Shown here piece by piece: positions 27,528-36,367 of a stretch of 64,000 nucleotides of DNA. Source of the stretch: Alistipes sp. UBA940. GTDB lineage: Bacteria; Bacteroidota; Bacteroidia; Bacteroidales; Rikenellaceae. Numbering within the stretch: position 1 is the stretch's first letter; the number at the start of each line of letters is the position of its first letter. The stretch spans positions 26,116 to 90,115 of the forward strand of contig DBDE01000043.1 of the NCBI GenBank assembly GCA_002293425.1. Reading direction: 5' to 3'. The notes beneath the pieces were generated by a model, which had not been told where the DNA came from, did not search any database, and worked only from the letters and a program-made list of their open reading frames with translations. A program made the position numbers and the translations under genes.

Positions 27528-28817
27528 TTATTTTGTCAATATCAGTATATCGCTGTCCCCGAAGCTGTCGTAGCCTGAAACTATGACTTTTTCGCCGGGT
27601 GTGAGACCTTCCAGCACCTCATAGTGCTGCGGGTTCTGGCGACCTATGCTAATCGTGCGTTTGTATGCACGGGAGCCGTCGGGCGACAGAACATAGATCC
27701 ACTTGCCGCCGGTCTTTTGGTAGAACGAGCCGCGAGGGATCATCACCGCCTCGGTGGGTTGGCCGAGTTGCAGGTTGAGATAATAGGTCTGGCCGCTTCG
27801 GATATTCTCCGGACGTTCGCCCGTGAAGGTGAAGTCGGCTTTGAACTGTCCGCTGCGTACTTCGGGATAGACCTTGTGAAGCAATACGCCGAAGGCCGTG
27901 CCCTGGCGATCGAAGGTAGCTTCGAGACCCGTCCTAACGCGGTCGATATAGTGTTCGCCCACCTGCGCTTCGATCTTGTAGTCCGACAGATCGTTGATCT
28001 GGCCTATCTTCTGCCCCATCGTCACCGACTGGCCGAGAACCACGTCCAACAGGCCGAGTTCGCCGTCGATGGGCGATTTGATACGCAGGTTGTCGATACG
28101 TTGGCGGATAAGGGTCATATTGCGCTGCATATTGTCGAGATTGTCCTCCAACTGCTCTATCTGCACCGTTCGGTAAAGGGAATCCTGCTTCTGCCGCTCC
28201 ATAACGAGGTCGCGGCGGGTTACTGAGAGATCGTAATCCTCTTTCGATTCGAGCCATTCCTCGCGCGAGACAAGCTTCTCGCGATATAGCTCCGCGTTCT
28301 GCTCATATTTTCGCTGCTTGCGTTGCACGTCGAGGTCGAGTTGGGCTTTTTCCTGCCGCAGGTTGAGCCTGTCCTGCTCCATAGCTATCATGGTGTTGCG
28401 CAGGAAGTTCTGTTTCTCGGCAAGCTGCGCCTCGCTGTCGAGTATCTGGAGGTTGAGTTGGTTGTTGCTCAAAACAATGATCACGTCGCCTTTCTTTACC
28501 GTAGCACCCTCCTCAACGATCCTCTCTTCGACGATACCGCCTTCAAGTGGACTGAGCTGTACGGTCGTGATGGGCTGCACCTGCCCCGACACCCTTATGT
28601 AGTCGTTGAACTCGCCCGACTCCGCCGCGCCGATGGTTACCAGACGCTCTTCGACCCTGAGCGTGGACGAGTTATCACGAAATATCAGCCAGATCACCAA
28701 ACACACGAACAGAGCCCCAGCCAGCCAAGGCCAATTTTTCTTTCTAAGTACGGCCTTCCAGCCCTTCTTCTTTTCGATCTTGCGATCCATCTTTTGCGTT
28801 ACTTCTTTGTTGTCCAT
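27528..28817 (-). CDS. HlyD/MacA-type periplasmic adaptor
   Basis: A 429-residue membrane-fusion protein: cytoplasmic basic N-terminus, one helix (LAGALFVCLVIWLIF, about residues 34-48), a biotinyl-lipoyl half motif (LSPLEGGIVEERIVEEGATVKKGD), a long coiled-coil hairpin with many Gln/Glu/Arg (about 115-255), the second lipoyl half (IKSPIDGELGLLDVVLGQSVTMG) and beta-barrel domains. It links the permease to TolC. Gene spacing of 14 bp or less on both sides supports one operon. Confidence 0.92.
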   Translation of the reverse strand: MDNKEVTQKMDRKIEKKKGWKAVLRKKNWPWLAGALFVCLVIWLIFRDNSSTLRVEERLVTIGAAESGEFNDYIRVSGQVQPITTVQLSPLEGGIVEERIVEEGATVKKGDVIIVLSNNQLNLQILDSEAQLAEKQNFLRNTMIAMEQDRLNLRQEKAQLDLDVQRKQRKYEQNAELYREKLVSREEWLESKEDYDLSVTRRDLVMERQKQDSLYRTVQIEQLEDNLDNMQRNMTLIRQRIDNLRIKSPIDGELGLLDVVLGQSVTMGQKIGQINDLSDYKIEAQVGEHYIDRVRTGLEATFDRQGTAFGVLLHKVYPEVRSGQFKADFTFTGERPENIRSGQTYYLNLQLGQPTEAVMIPRGSFYQKTGGKWIYVLSPDGSRAYKRTISIGRQNPQHYEVLEGLTPGEKVIVSGYDSFGDSDILILTK

Positions 28818-28824
28818 ATCTTTT

Positions 28825-30150
28825 TTATAGTCTTATCAAAGGTTCCCCCGCGTAGTATTCCACGAGGCGGCATTTTATCATATATTGCAGATGCGCGTTA
28901 AGTTTTCGCGATTGTGCCTCCAACAGGCGATTGGCGCTGGTTTGCAGGTCGAGGGCGGAAACCATTCCCTGCTCGAATTTCTGCGTGATGGCCTTGTGAG
29001 CAAGCTCCGCAGCCTCGACCGTTTTGGAGGCTTGGATGTACTCCTTGCCGTAGCCCTGCATCTGACGGTAGTTCTGTTCTATCTCGCTCTGGAGCGACCG
29101 CTCGACCTCCACCACGTTCTGCGCGGCTATGTTCATACTGTTACGGGAGCGTTTCACAGCCGTGTGCCTGCCCAAGGCCCCGAAAATGGGTACGCTGAGC
29201 GTCGCCCCGAAATAATAACCCCGCCTGTTCGCCAACTGTGAGGCGAACGATGGGAGATTCGGCGTTACACGGTCGTGGTAGAACGATGTCGAATAACCGC
29301 CACCGATGTGGATGCTCGGCCAAAGATTCCCCTTGGTGGCACTGAAGTTCAACTCCCTGTATCGCAGGGCGAGCTGAGCCGATTTCAGGCGTGGGTTGAT
29401 CTCCATAGCCTGCGAAATTACATCGTCCACGGGGGTGTCGAGACCGTTTTGAAATACACGAACCTCGGTATCTATTTCGAGTTCATCGACAACGGGATAG
29501 TTCATTCTCTCTTTGAGGACGATCATCGCCTGGTCGCGCAGGTTCTCCTGTTGGATGAGGGCGTAGTCGTCCGCCGCCATCTGGGCCTCCAACTGCAACC
29601 GCTCTGCCGCGCTCACTATGCCCAGCTCCTCCTGCTTGCTTCCTTTGCGGTAGTTCTCAGTGCTTGCCGCCAACTGTGCGGCGGCGAATTCGGCGGCCTT
29701 CGAGTAATAGACCACATCGAAATATGCCTGCATAACCTCCAGTGCCACCTCGTCCTTCACCTGCTCGATCTCCTCACGCCCCATTGCCACACTCACACGG
29801 GTCGCCCGATAGGTGTTTATTCTGCTCAGTCCGGCGAACAGCGGCATCTGTGCCGAAAGCGAATAAGTGTTCGAGAAGTTGATATTGGTCGTGTAAGAGT
29901 TGGTCTGGGGGTCGACCGAACGCCCGTGGTTGCTGGTGGCCGACACGTCTCCACTAATCGAGGGGAAGAGCGAAGCAAGAGCCTCGTTGCGGTCCTGACG
30001 GTAGTTATCGTTGGTGTAGTCCTGCTTTTTTACTCTCGTGCTGTTCTCCACGGCATAAGCCATACACTCGTCCAGCATCATCGGAACGGTTTGCGCGGCG
30101 GCATCTGTCAATATTATTGACACCATAATTAACGAATATAGCCTTTTCAT
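28825..30150 (-). CDS. TolC-family outer-membrane efflux protein
   Basis: A 441-residue protein with a signal peptide ending TDAAAQ and the two TolC repeats rich in long helices (LDECMAYAVENSTRVKKQDY; EINPRLKSAQLALRYRELNFSATKGNLWPSI). It forms the outer-membrane exit duct of the tripartite exporter and is the first gene of the operon. A possible sigma-54 promoter lies about 50 bp upstream. Confidence 0.93.
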   Translation of the reverse strand: MKRLYSLIMVSIILTDAAAQTVPMMLDECMAYAVENSTRVKKQDYTNDNYRQDRNEALASLFPSISGDVSATSNHGRSVDPQTNSYTTNINFSNTYSLSAQMPLFAGLSRINTYRATRVSVAMGREEIEQVKDEVALEVMQAYFDVVYYSKAAEFAAAQLAASTENYRKGSKQEELGIVSAAERLQLEAQMAADDYALIQQENLRDQAMIVLKERMNYPVVDELEIDTEVRVFQNGLDTPVDDVISQAMEINPRLKSAQLALRYRELNFSATKGNLWPSIHIGGGYSTSFYHDRVTPNLPSFASQLANRRGYYFGATLSVPIFGALGRHTAVKRSRNSMNIAAQNVVEVERSLQSEIEQNYRQMQGYGKEYIQASKTVEAAELAHKAITQKFEQGMVSALDLQTSANRLLEAQSRKLNAHLQYMIKCRLVEYYAGEPLIRL

Positions 30151-30356
30151 AGGGTTTAGCAGTTATGTTCATCTATCTGTATAATCACTTACCACGACCG
30201 TGCCACAAATGGAAAAGCCTGATACAGAGCGTATTACGATTTTTGCACATTGAAAAACTGTCAATATTGTTTACACTAATGTAATTTGTATAGACAAAAT
30301 GATGTCCGGCATCGAAAAATAACCTACTTTTGACCCGTAACTTGATTTGATGAGAT
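30151..30356. promoter_or_regulatory. Divergent control region with a candidate sigma-54 promoter
   Basis: On the minus strand TGGCACG-gtcg-TGGTA (around 30190-30205) resembles the -24/-12 sequence TGGCACG-N4-TTGCW with two mismatches, and is placed correctly for tolC. A dyad TTACA-ctaa-TGTAA (30271-30284) lies about 75 bp further upstream, where an enhancer-binding regulator could bind. On the plus strand ACCTACTTTTGA (near 30330) may be the regulator's own -7 region. Confidence 0.5.
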
Positions 30357-31709
30357 ATGACAAAGGAAGGTACCATATTGGTTGTAGATGACAACAAAGG
30401 CGTTCTTTCAGCATTGGAACTGCTGCTGAACGGATATTTCGACAAGGTGGTGATGACCTCCACTCCCAACCAGATAGATTTCGCGCTTCGGGATGAGAAA
30501 CCCGACGTGGTGCTGCTCGATATGAACTTCTCGGCTGGCATTAACAACGGCAACGAAGGGTTGTTTTGGCTCAGGCGCATCAAGGAGCAACGTCCCGAAG
30601 TCGAGGTGGTGCTCTTCACCGCCTATGCCGACATCGACCTCGCGGTGAGAGGGATCAAAGAGGGTGCCTTCGATTTTGTATCCAAACCGTGGGACAACGA
30701 CAAGTTGTTAACCACGTTGCAGGGAGCCTATAATCTCCGGCGTTCGCGCAAAAGTGTGAAGCATCTCAAGGAGATCAAGCGAGAACTGCTCAACGAATCG
30801 ACCATGTATTGGGGCGAGAGCGAAGCGATGAAGCGGCTGCGGGATACGGTCGAAAAGGTGGCCGACACCGATGCTTATATCCTGATCACCGGCGAGAACG
30901 GAACGGGCAAGGAGATTCTCGCTCGAGAGATACACAAACTCTCCTCGCGAAAGGGCGAGTTGATGGTCGCGGTTGATGTCGGAGCGTTACCCGAATCGCT
31001 ATTCGAGAGCGAACTGTTCGGCCATGTGAAAGGATCGTTTACCGACGCCAAGACCGACAGGGCGGGTAAGTTCGAGGTCGCAAACCACGGCACCCTGTTT
31101 CTCGACGAAATAGGCAATATTCCTCTCCATCTGCAAGCCAAGCTCTTGACCGCCATTCAGAGCGGACAGATCACGCGGGTGGGCAGCAACACCCCCATTC
31201 CGGTCGATATACGGCTTATTAGTGCCACGAACCGCAATGTTCTCGATATGGCCGCTCAGGGCACGTTCCGTGAAGACCTGCTCTACCGTATCAACACCAT
31301 CCACCTCGACCTTCCCCCTTTGCGCCAACGCATCGAGGATATTGTGCCCCTGGCCGAAATGTTCCACGCGAAATACGCTGCCAAGTACAACAAACCCGCA
31401 TCAAGCTTCAGCCGGGAAGCGAAAAAGATGCTATCGACCTACTCCTGGCCGGGTAATATCCGTGAACTGCAACACACGATCGAGAAGGCGGTCATCCTTT
31501 CCGGCGGCAAGGTGATAGACACCGATACCTTATTGCTCGACACGCGCCGCAGATCGATCGCCGATCCGGGATCGACACTCAGAGAGATTGAGAGAGAGGT
31601 CATACGCGAGGCTATCGAGCGTCACGGCGGCAACCTGTCGGCGGTGGCCGGGCAGTTGGGCATCACGCGGCAGGCTCTTTATAATAAGATTAAACGCTTC
31701 GAGTTATGA
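30357..31709 (+). CDS. Sigma-54-dependent response regulator (NtrC family)
   Basis: A 450-residue regulator with a receiver domain (acidic pair DD at 11-12, phosphoacceptor D55 in VVLLDM, conserved K in FVSKPWD), an AAA+ sigma-54 activation domain (Walker A ITGENGTGKE; the sigma-contact loop reads GSFTDA and not the canonical GAFTGA; Walker B GTLFLDEIGN) and a C-terminal Fis-type HTH (HGGNLSAVAGQLGITRQALYNKIKRF). It is divergent from the efflux operon and co-transcribed with the kinase (4-bp overlap). Confidence 0.95.
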   Translation: MTKEGTILVVDDNKGVLSALELLLNGYFDKVVMTSTPNQIDFALRDEKPDVVLLDMNFSAGINNGNEGLFWLRRIKEQRPEVEVVLFTAYADIDLAVRGIKEGAFDFVSKPWDNDKLLTTLQGAYNLRRSRKSVKHLKEIKRELLNESTMYWGESEAMKRLRDTVEKVADTDAYILITGENGTGKEILAREIHKLSSRKGELMVAVDVGALPESLFESELFGHVKGSFTDAKTDRAGKFEVANHGTLFLDEIGNIPLHLQAKLLTAIQSGQITRVGSNTPIPVDIRLISATNRNVLDMAAQGTFREDLLYRINTIHLDLPPLRQRIEDIVPLAEMFHAKYAAKYNKPASSFSREAKKMLSTYSWPGNIRELQHTIEKAVILSGGKVIDTDTLLLDTRRRSIADPGSTLREIEREVIREAIERHGGNLSAVAGQLGITRQALYNKIKRFEL

Positions 31710-33010
31710 ATAAGAAGAAACCATTCGTACCGGTTAAACAGATGGTGCTGGCCATTATCGGTCTCGTAATCAGCGTGGCCGCCATTCTACTCCTCATATA
31801 CTTCGAGCAATATCATTACACTTGGATAGCATTAGGAGGTATGGTATGGGCGGCGTATCGCATCGTAACCCTCTATATGAAGCCTATCCGTAAGGCGATG
31901 TTTCTGTTCGATGCCATAGACAATAACGATTACACATTCCGTTTCCCTGAGGATATAGCTATCGCCGATGACGCGGCTTACAACAAAATCCTCAACCGCG
32001 CCAAGGAGATTATCAGCAACACAAAACGCGACACACGGGAGAGGGAGAAATACTACGAGCTGCTTATGAACACCGTGCGCACAGGGATCATCGTGGTGAG
32101 CGATTCGGGCGGCGTCTATCAGGTCAATGACGAGGCGCTCCGGATTTTCAGCCTCCACGTGTTCACCCACATCAGTCAGACCCATCCTATCGATCCCGCA
32201 ATAGCCGAGGCAATGAACGCAATTGAGCCGGGCGAAAAACGCGGGCTCACCTTCCACAACGAGAAAGGAGAGGTGTCAGTTTCACTCACCGCGTCTGCGG
32301 TAACGCTGAGGGAAAAGCCAATGAAACTCATTGCCATAAACGACATTGACAACGAATTGGCCGAAAAAGAGCTCGAATCGTGGATGAGGCTCATCCGTGT
32401 TCTGACCCACGAGATTATGAACTCCCTTGCACCCATCACGTCGCTGAGCAATACGCTGATACGCCTCAACAAGGACGGAGTAATAGCAAAGGAGCTCGAA
32501 GCCATCAACACAACGAGCAAGAACCTCATTTCTTTCGTAGAATCGTACCGCAAGTTCACCAATATCCCCGTCCCAGACAAAAATCCGTTCCTGCTTTTGC
32601 CGATATTGGAGCGGGCAGTGGCTCTTCAAGAGGTTGGTCACGGAGTAGAAATTTCGCTGTCGGTGGAGCCGGAGGATACGCTCCTATATGCCGACGAAGG
32701 CCAGATCACGCAGGTCGCCATCAACCTGACAAAAAATGCGGTGGAAGCTGTTGCAGGGCGCGAAAATCCACGCATAGAAATATCCTCCCGCATCGACGAG
32801 TCGGAAAACATTGTAATCAACATAAGCAATAACGGAGGTATCATCCCCGCCGAAATTGCTGAAAACATCTTCACGCCTTTCTTCACGACCAAAAAGGACG
32901 GCACGGGGATAGGCTTGAGTATCTCGCGCCAGATAATGCGGCTTCACGGTGGCTCGCTCCGCCTTACATCGAATACCGACAGCAAGGTTACGTTCAAGCT
33001 TGTGTTATAG
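31706..33010 (+). CDS. Membrane sensor histidine kinase
   Basis: A 434-residue kinase with two N-terminal helices (about 12-30 and 35-52), a PAS-like segment (about 110-210), the phosphoacceptor H box VLTHEIMNSLAPI, N box QVAINLTKNAVEAV and G boxes GTGIGLSISRQIM. It is NtrB/NtrY-like, as expected beside an NtrC-type regulator. The signal is unknown; the adjacent exporter suggests envelope stress or the exported compound. Confidence 0.94.
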   Translation: MNKKKPFVPVKQMVLAIIGLVISVAAILLLIYFEQYHYTWIALGGMVWAAYRIVTLYMKPIRKAMFLFDAIDNNDYTFRFPEDIAIADDAAYNKILNRAKEIISNTKRDTREREKYYELLMNTVRTGIIVVSDSGGVYQVNDEALRIFSLHVFTHISQTHPIDPAIAEAMNAIEPGEKRGLTFHNEKGEVSVSLTASAVTLREKPMKLIAINDIDNELAEKELESWMRLIRVLTHEIMNSLAPITSLSNTLIRLNKDGVIAKELEAINTTSKNLISFVESYRKFTNIPVPDKNPFLLLPILERAVALQEVGHGVEISLSVEPEDTLLYADEGQITQVAINLTKNAVEAVAGRENPRIEISSRIDESENIVINISNNGGIIPAEIAENIFTPFFTTKKDGTGIGLSISRQIMRLHGGSLRLTSNTDSKVTFKLVL

Positions 33011-33090
33011 ATTCCGCCATCCAAATAAAGTAAAAGGTCTTTGCGAAAGTCTCGAACAGGGGTCGCTTTTTTGATTTTCGGGGACAAAAT

Positions 33091-33140
33091 CGCTAATTTT
33101 GCAGGATGAAACGTGAAAATATATTTGCAGCGGCAGCGAT
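33091..33140 (+). repeat. Direct repeat, copy 2 (50 bp)
   Basis: Identical to 24281-24330. Here it is in its natural setting: -7 box TAATTTTG, then CAGG and the ATG of the YiiX-like gene. This is probably the parental copy. Confidence 0.9.
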
Positions 33141-33747
33141 GATGCTGACCGCATTCGGATGCGGCACAAAGGAGTTCCAGCCGCAAACCGGCGACCTGCT
33201 CTTTCAAGTAGGATCGACAGGCGATATGACCCAAGCAATTGCACTCTCGACAGGAGACGGGCACGATGTGCCCTACACCCACGTGGCAATAGTCGTGATC
33301 GAACCCGACGGAACTTATGCTCTCGAAGCGTCAGGCAAAAAAGGCGTTGTGATGACACCGCTGGCGGAATTTCTCTCCGGCTCAGCCACCCTGAACGATA
33401 GACCCGTGGTTGCGGTGGGCCGACTGCGCTCACCCGAGCGCAAACATCTGGTCGGGCAAGCAATAAGCCGCGCCAAAACCTTTCTGGGGCAACCGTACGA
33501 CAACTCATTCCTGCCCGACAACGAAAAAATGTATTGCAGCGAATTGGTCTGGGAGAGCTTTCGGGACGACAACGGGCCGATTCTCGAAGCCCGTCCGATG
33601 AATTTCCGCGCACCCGACGGCACGATGCCTCCCTATTGGACCGAGCATTTCGCGGCACTCGGCGAGCCGATTCCCGAGGGAGTCCACGGCACCAATCCCG
33701 ACGATATGTCGCGCGACCAGGCCATTGTCATCGTTCACAGGTACTGA
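33106..33747 (+). CDS. YiiX/YebB-like permuted NlpC/P60 lipoprotein
   Basis: A 213-residue lipoprotein (lipobox LTAFGC) of the YiiX family, which has a permuted papain-like fold. Visible are TGDLLFQ, the histidine of YTHVAIVV and the cysteine of MYCSELVWES; these would be the catalytic pair of an amidase or peptidase acting on envelope substrates. The -7 box ends 4 bp before the ATG. The 3' end overlaps the convergent reverse-transcriptase gene by 13 bp. Confidence 0.85.
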   Translation: MKRENIFAAAAMMLTAFGCGTKEFQPQTGDLLFQVGSTGDMTQAIALSTGDGHDVPYTHVAIVVIEPDGTYALEASGKKGVVMTPLAEFLSGSATLNDRPVVAVGRLRSPERKHLVGQAISRAKTFLGQPYDNSFLPDNEKMYCSELVWESFRDDNGPILEARPMNFRAPDGTMPPYWTEHFAALGEPIPEGVHGTNPDDMSRDQAIVIVHRY

Positions 33748-34937
33748 GCGGCATTGCCCGACAAATCCGATTCGATAGAGAATTTGCGATAAGCCGAATC
33801 GCGCCAACCGTGATTATATATCCACTGGTTAGCGTCCAAAATCGACCGCCGAACATTGAAGGTCTTATAGTGGTAAGTTAGCCCCAAATAGGAGTTCACC
33901 ACGCTGCGCAACTCCTCCGGCCGACGCGAAAAATATCCGTCGCCCTTAGCCAGCGCACTCTTGAAATTGTTAACCGTCCGGCGAGCAACATATATCCTGT
34001 GGGGCTTAACCACCTTGCCCAAAAACGTCACCCCGCGCCTGACATGTTGCAAATAAACCTTGCGCGGATGTACCCTGATGCCCAAATTGTCGGCCAAATA
34101 GGTGCGTATCTTCTCTATCGCGTCGACCAAAAACTGTTTCGAGGGATGGATGATGAAAAAGTCGTCCACATACCGCCCATAGTGTTCCACCCCCAGCGTG
34201 CGCTTCACAAAATGGTCGAAGTCGTTCAAATAGACATTGCTGAAAAGCTGGCTCGTCAGGTTGCCGATAGGCAGTCCGCAACCCTCGGGCGACGTGAACA
34301 AACTTTTGTCGGGCGGCAACCCGTTCCACTCGCTCATATCGCCCCGAATAAAGCAATCCTTCAACGGATCGTGGTAAATTATCTCTCGCGTGAGATATAA
34401 CAGCAGGTCGTAATCTATCGCCTCGCTGAACCGTTGACCTCGCGAATTGCGCCGAGGGGCATATTTAAGCAGCGTGCCAGCCACCATCTCGAACAGCTTC
34501 TCGCGGTCGATGCTCATAAAATAGCCCGACAGGTCGAGCTTCAGCACATAAGCGTCGCGGGTGTAATTGTCCGAGCAACTGCGGATATGGTGATCGAGCC
34601 GCTCCACGCCATAGCTCGTTCCGCGACCCTTGCGGCACGAATAGCAATCGGCAATGAACGACCGTTCGAAAATTTCGTTGGTATAGTTATAAAACAAGTG
34701 ATGGATGACCCGATCGGCGAACGAAGCGGCAAACACCTCGCGCTTAACGGGTTCCTCGATGATGAAAGCAACCGACCGACCAACCTTATAAGTGCGGTCG
34801 CGCAGGTGTTGGAACAGGCCGTAAATCTTATCTTCCATCTGCAACTCGAACTTGAGCTGGTTGCAGGTGTTGCGCTTATTGCGTCGGGCATCGTAATATG
34901 CCTGCAAGAGATCTTCGAAAAGTTTTTCTTCCGACAT
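33735..34937 (-). CDS. DGR reverse transcriptase
   Basis: A 400-residue reverse transcriptase that copies template-repeat RNA into cDNA with errors opposite adenines, for transfer into the variable repeat. The catalytic motif is HYGRYVDDFF. The preceding motif GCGLPIGNLTSQLFSNVYLN contains the IGxxxSQ signature that separates DGR enzymes from group II intron and retron enzymes. KLDLSGYFMSID gives the first catalytic aspartate. There is no maturase, endonuclease or integrase domain, and 400 residues is a normal DGR size. The template repeat lies 45 bp upstream, and the avd-like gene and the target are on the same strand. Confidence 0.95.
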   Translation of the reverse strand: MSEEKLFEDLLQAYYDARRNKRNTCNQLKFELQMEDKIYGLFQHLRDRTYKVGRSVAFIIEEPVKREVFAASFADRVIHHLFYNYTNEIFERSFIADCYSCRKGRGTSYGVERLDHHIRSCSDNYTRDAYVLKLDLSGYFMSIDREKLFEMVAGTLLKYAPRRNSRGQRFSEAIDYDLLLYLTREIIYHDPLKDCFIRGDMSEWNGLPPDKSLFTSPEGCGLPIGNLTSQLFSNVYLNDFDHFVKRTLGVEHYGRYVDDFFIIHPSKQFLVDAIEKIRTYLADNLGIRVHPRKVYLQHVRRGVTFLGKVVKPHRIYVARRTVNNFKSALAKGDGYFSRRPEELRSVVNSYLGLTYHYKTFNVRRSILDANQWIYNHGWRDSAYRKFSIESDLSGNAAQYL

Positions 34938-34982
34938 ATTTAGAAGTTGTTAAAAAAACAGGTGAGGGCGGGGCGACAAATT

Positions 34983-35169
34983 CTGGGCAAGGCAGCGGAC
35001 GGAAAAACCGTTCGCATAATTGTTGCGATTCACCGGCCAAACGCCATTCGCGTTGAAGTTCAGGTTGTACCCGTTGGATCCGTCGTAGGGCGTAGAGGCC
35101 CAGTAGTTTCCGTTTGTACCCTGATTGTTCACAACACCCGTGTCCCAAGCACGGTTCCCGGCTGCCGGT
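34983..35169 (-). repeat. DGR template repeat (TR)
   Basis: 187 bp matching the variable repeat at 36396-36582 with a single mismatch (TR 35156, VR 36569). On the coding strand the mismatch is A in TR and T in VR, turning an Asn codon (AAC) into Tyr (TAC). Read in the target's frame it spells GNRAWDTGVVNNQGTNG and ends FSVRCLAQ. It has many AAC/AAT codons, the usual design by which adenine mutagenesis samples many amino acids. I count about 44 coding-strand adenines. It lies between avd and the RT gene, the common DGR position. Confidence 0.93.
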
Positions 35170-35396
35170 TGTTAGTGATCGCTCTTCTCTTTGCAGCGGC
35201 GGACAGGATCTTTCACCCGAACGACGAACAAATGACAATCCCATATTTCAGAGTTGTCCATAACTGAAAGCAAAAACCCCCAGTGGATCACTGAATTTAT
35301 CGTGGTTACTCTCTCCCAAACGGCACTCGACCGAGGAGACTCCGACCTTAACCCCGCCTTAGCTCACCTGTGTGTTTTTATATATTAAAGTAGTTT
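35170..35396 (-). other. TR 5' leader between avd and the template repeat
   Basis: No gene is seen. This 227-bp stretch would be the 5' part of the TR-containing RNA. In DGRs the RNA flanking TR is needed for priming and binding of the RT-Avd complex. A short frame here (MDNSEIWDCHLFVVRVKDP...) ends at a stop 30 bp before the TR-like frame and has no recognisable product. Confidence 0.5.
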
Positions 35397-35777
35397 TCAG
35401 GTCATTAAAATTTCCTCTTTTGCTTCTTGTTTTTCCAATTTTCGCAACGCCTTTTCCCAAGCCACAAGTTGGCTGGAGATGTTTCCCAGGTGGAGCACGA
35501 TGCGGGCCATATTTTTTATCGGCATCTGGTGGAGGTCCCGAAGGAGCCTTACCTTCAACCGGATGGCCTCGACGTGTTCGCGTGCCTGCATCACGTGGGT
35601 CACTTTCTCTTTGTGCGTTTGTGCGCGGTAGATGCACAGTTGCAGTTCGCCGAGCAATTCTTTGAGTCTTTCGCCGATGGTGTACCGATATTCGCGCTTC
35701 ATCGTTCGGCACGAGTGATACACCTCGATCACTAATTCACTTGCAGCTTTGAAAACGGGCAGTTGGTCATATTGCAT
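35397..35777 (-). CDS. avd: DGR accessory variability determinant (Avd-like four-helix bundle)
   Basis: A 126-residue, strongly helical, Lys/Arg-rich protein (MQYDQLPVFKAASELVIEVY, then GERLKELLGELQLCIYRAQ and LRLLRDLHQM) with the pattern of the four-helix-bundle Avd/S23-type family. Avd pentamers bind the DGR reverse transcriptase and TR RNA. Location between target and TR/RT supports the call. It overlaps the upstream small ORF by 11 bp, so the two are translationally coupled. Confidence 0.9.
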   Translation of the reverse strand: MQYDQLPVFKAASELVIEVYHSCRTMKREYRYTIGERLKELLGELQLCIYRAQTHKEKVTHVMQAREHVEAIRLKVRLLRDLHQMPIKNMARIVLHLGNISSQLVAWEKALRKLEKQEAKEEILMT

Positions 35778-36240
35778 ATTCGAGTGTAGTTTTCAATTCC
35801 GAGACAAACATCATACACTCCATCGGGGTTTTGTTCTCGACATTGAAATCCCTCAGGCGATCGACGAGTTTGTCGGCAAATTCGGTACGCCGGTCGGGCG
35901 CAGGTGCAAATTTAGGTTGTTTTATGTAAAGTGGTGCACCTTTTTTCCAAATTTCGAAATCTTTTTCTACAACTCTTTCGGGTGATTGCAGTACTATCAG
36001 CTTCTCTGTTTTTTCGATAATCGGCGCGGTAATAGCCCTCAGAGCCGAATCGGGAAATCCCAGGGAGGCCATTTCCAGACCAAGTTTCTTGATATATTTT
36101 TTTTGCGCACGGTATGGTTTAATGTGTGTCGAAAACAGATAAGCGGACTTTTCGTATGCTATCCAAAACAGCCGCTCCTTGTGGAGATGAATCCGGTCGG
36201 TGTTGGACTGTTCCATTTCAAAAATATCCTGCTTCATCAT
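35767..36240 (-). CDS. Unknown DGR-associated protein
   Basis: A 157-residue protein I do not recognise. It is predicted mostly helical, rich in Lys and Glu, without signal peptide or membrane segment. Features include ERLFWIAYEKSAYLFSTHIKPY and a C-terminal RLRDFNVENKTPMECMMFVSELK. It lies between the target terminator and avd and overlaps avd, so it probably belongs to the retroelement as a cytoplasmic accessory factor. Its role cannot be deduced from sequence. Confidence 0.7.
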   Translation of the reverse strand: MMKQDIFEMEQSNTDRIHLHKERLFWIAYEKSAYLFSTHIKPYRAQKKYIKKLGLEMASLGFPDSALRAITAPIIEKTEKLIVLQSPERVVEKDFEIWKKGAPLYIKQPKFAPAPDRRTEFADKLVDRLRDFNVENKTPMECMMFVSELKTTLEYAI

Positions 36241-36279
36241 GATATTTCGTTGTTTTTTTGTGTCAAAATTTTTTCTTCG

Positions 36280-36310
36280 AATTTTTCGACGGAAAAACCG
36301 TCGAAAAATT
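36280..36310. repeat. Perfect 13-bp hairpin between target and DGR accessory genes
   Basis: AATTTTTCGACGG-aaaaa-CCGTCGAAAAATT. The loop region GACGGAAAAACCGT is also found inside TR and VR; this may be chance. It may end or attenuate transcription into the accessory genes. Confidence 0.6.
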
Positions 36311-36320
36311 GTTTGAAAAA

Positions 36321-36347
36321 AGGTCGGGGCTCGGGAAGCCCCGACCT
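36321..36347 (-). terminator. Rho-independent terminator after the fimbrial/DGR target operon
   Basis: An 11-bp stem AGGTCGGGGCT/AGCCCCGACCT followed on the minus strand by TTTTTT. It would separate the fimbrial transcript from the retroelement transcript. Confidence 0.88.
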
Positions 36348-36367
36348 GATAAAAACAATCATCGGAC

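Noticed and set aside
33735..34937. Reverse transcriptase as a retron or group II intron enzyme
   Set aside because: No maturase or HNH domain, no intron RNA features and no msr/msd; TR/VR pair, Avd-like gene and IGxxxSQ motif fit a DGR.
34950..35132. Short frame across the template repeat ending NLSPRPHLFF
   Set aside because: It exists because TR copies the target's coding sequence; there is no start signal and TR acts as RNA.
36280..36310. GACGGAAAAACCGT shared by the hairpin and by TR/VR as a possible third repeat copy
   Set aside because: Only 14 bp are shared and the sequence is itself palindromic; chance or local convergence is enough to explain it.
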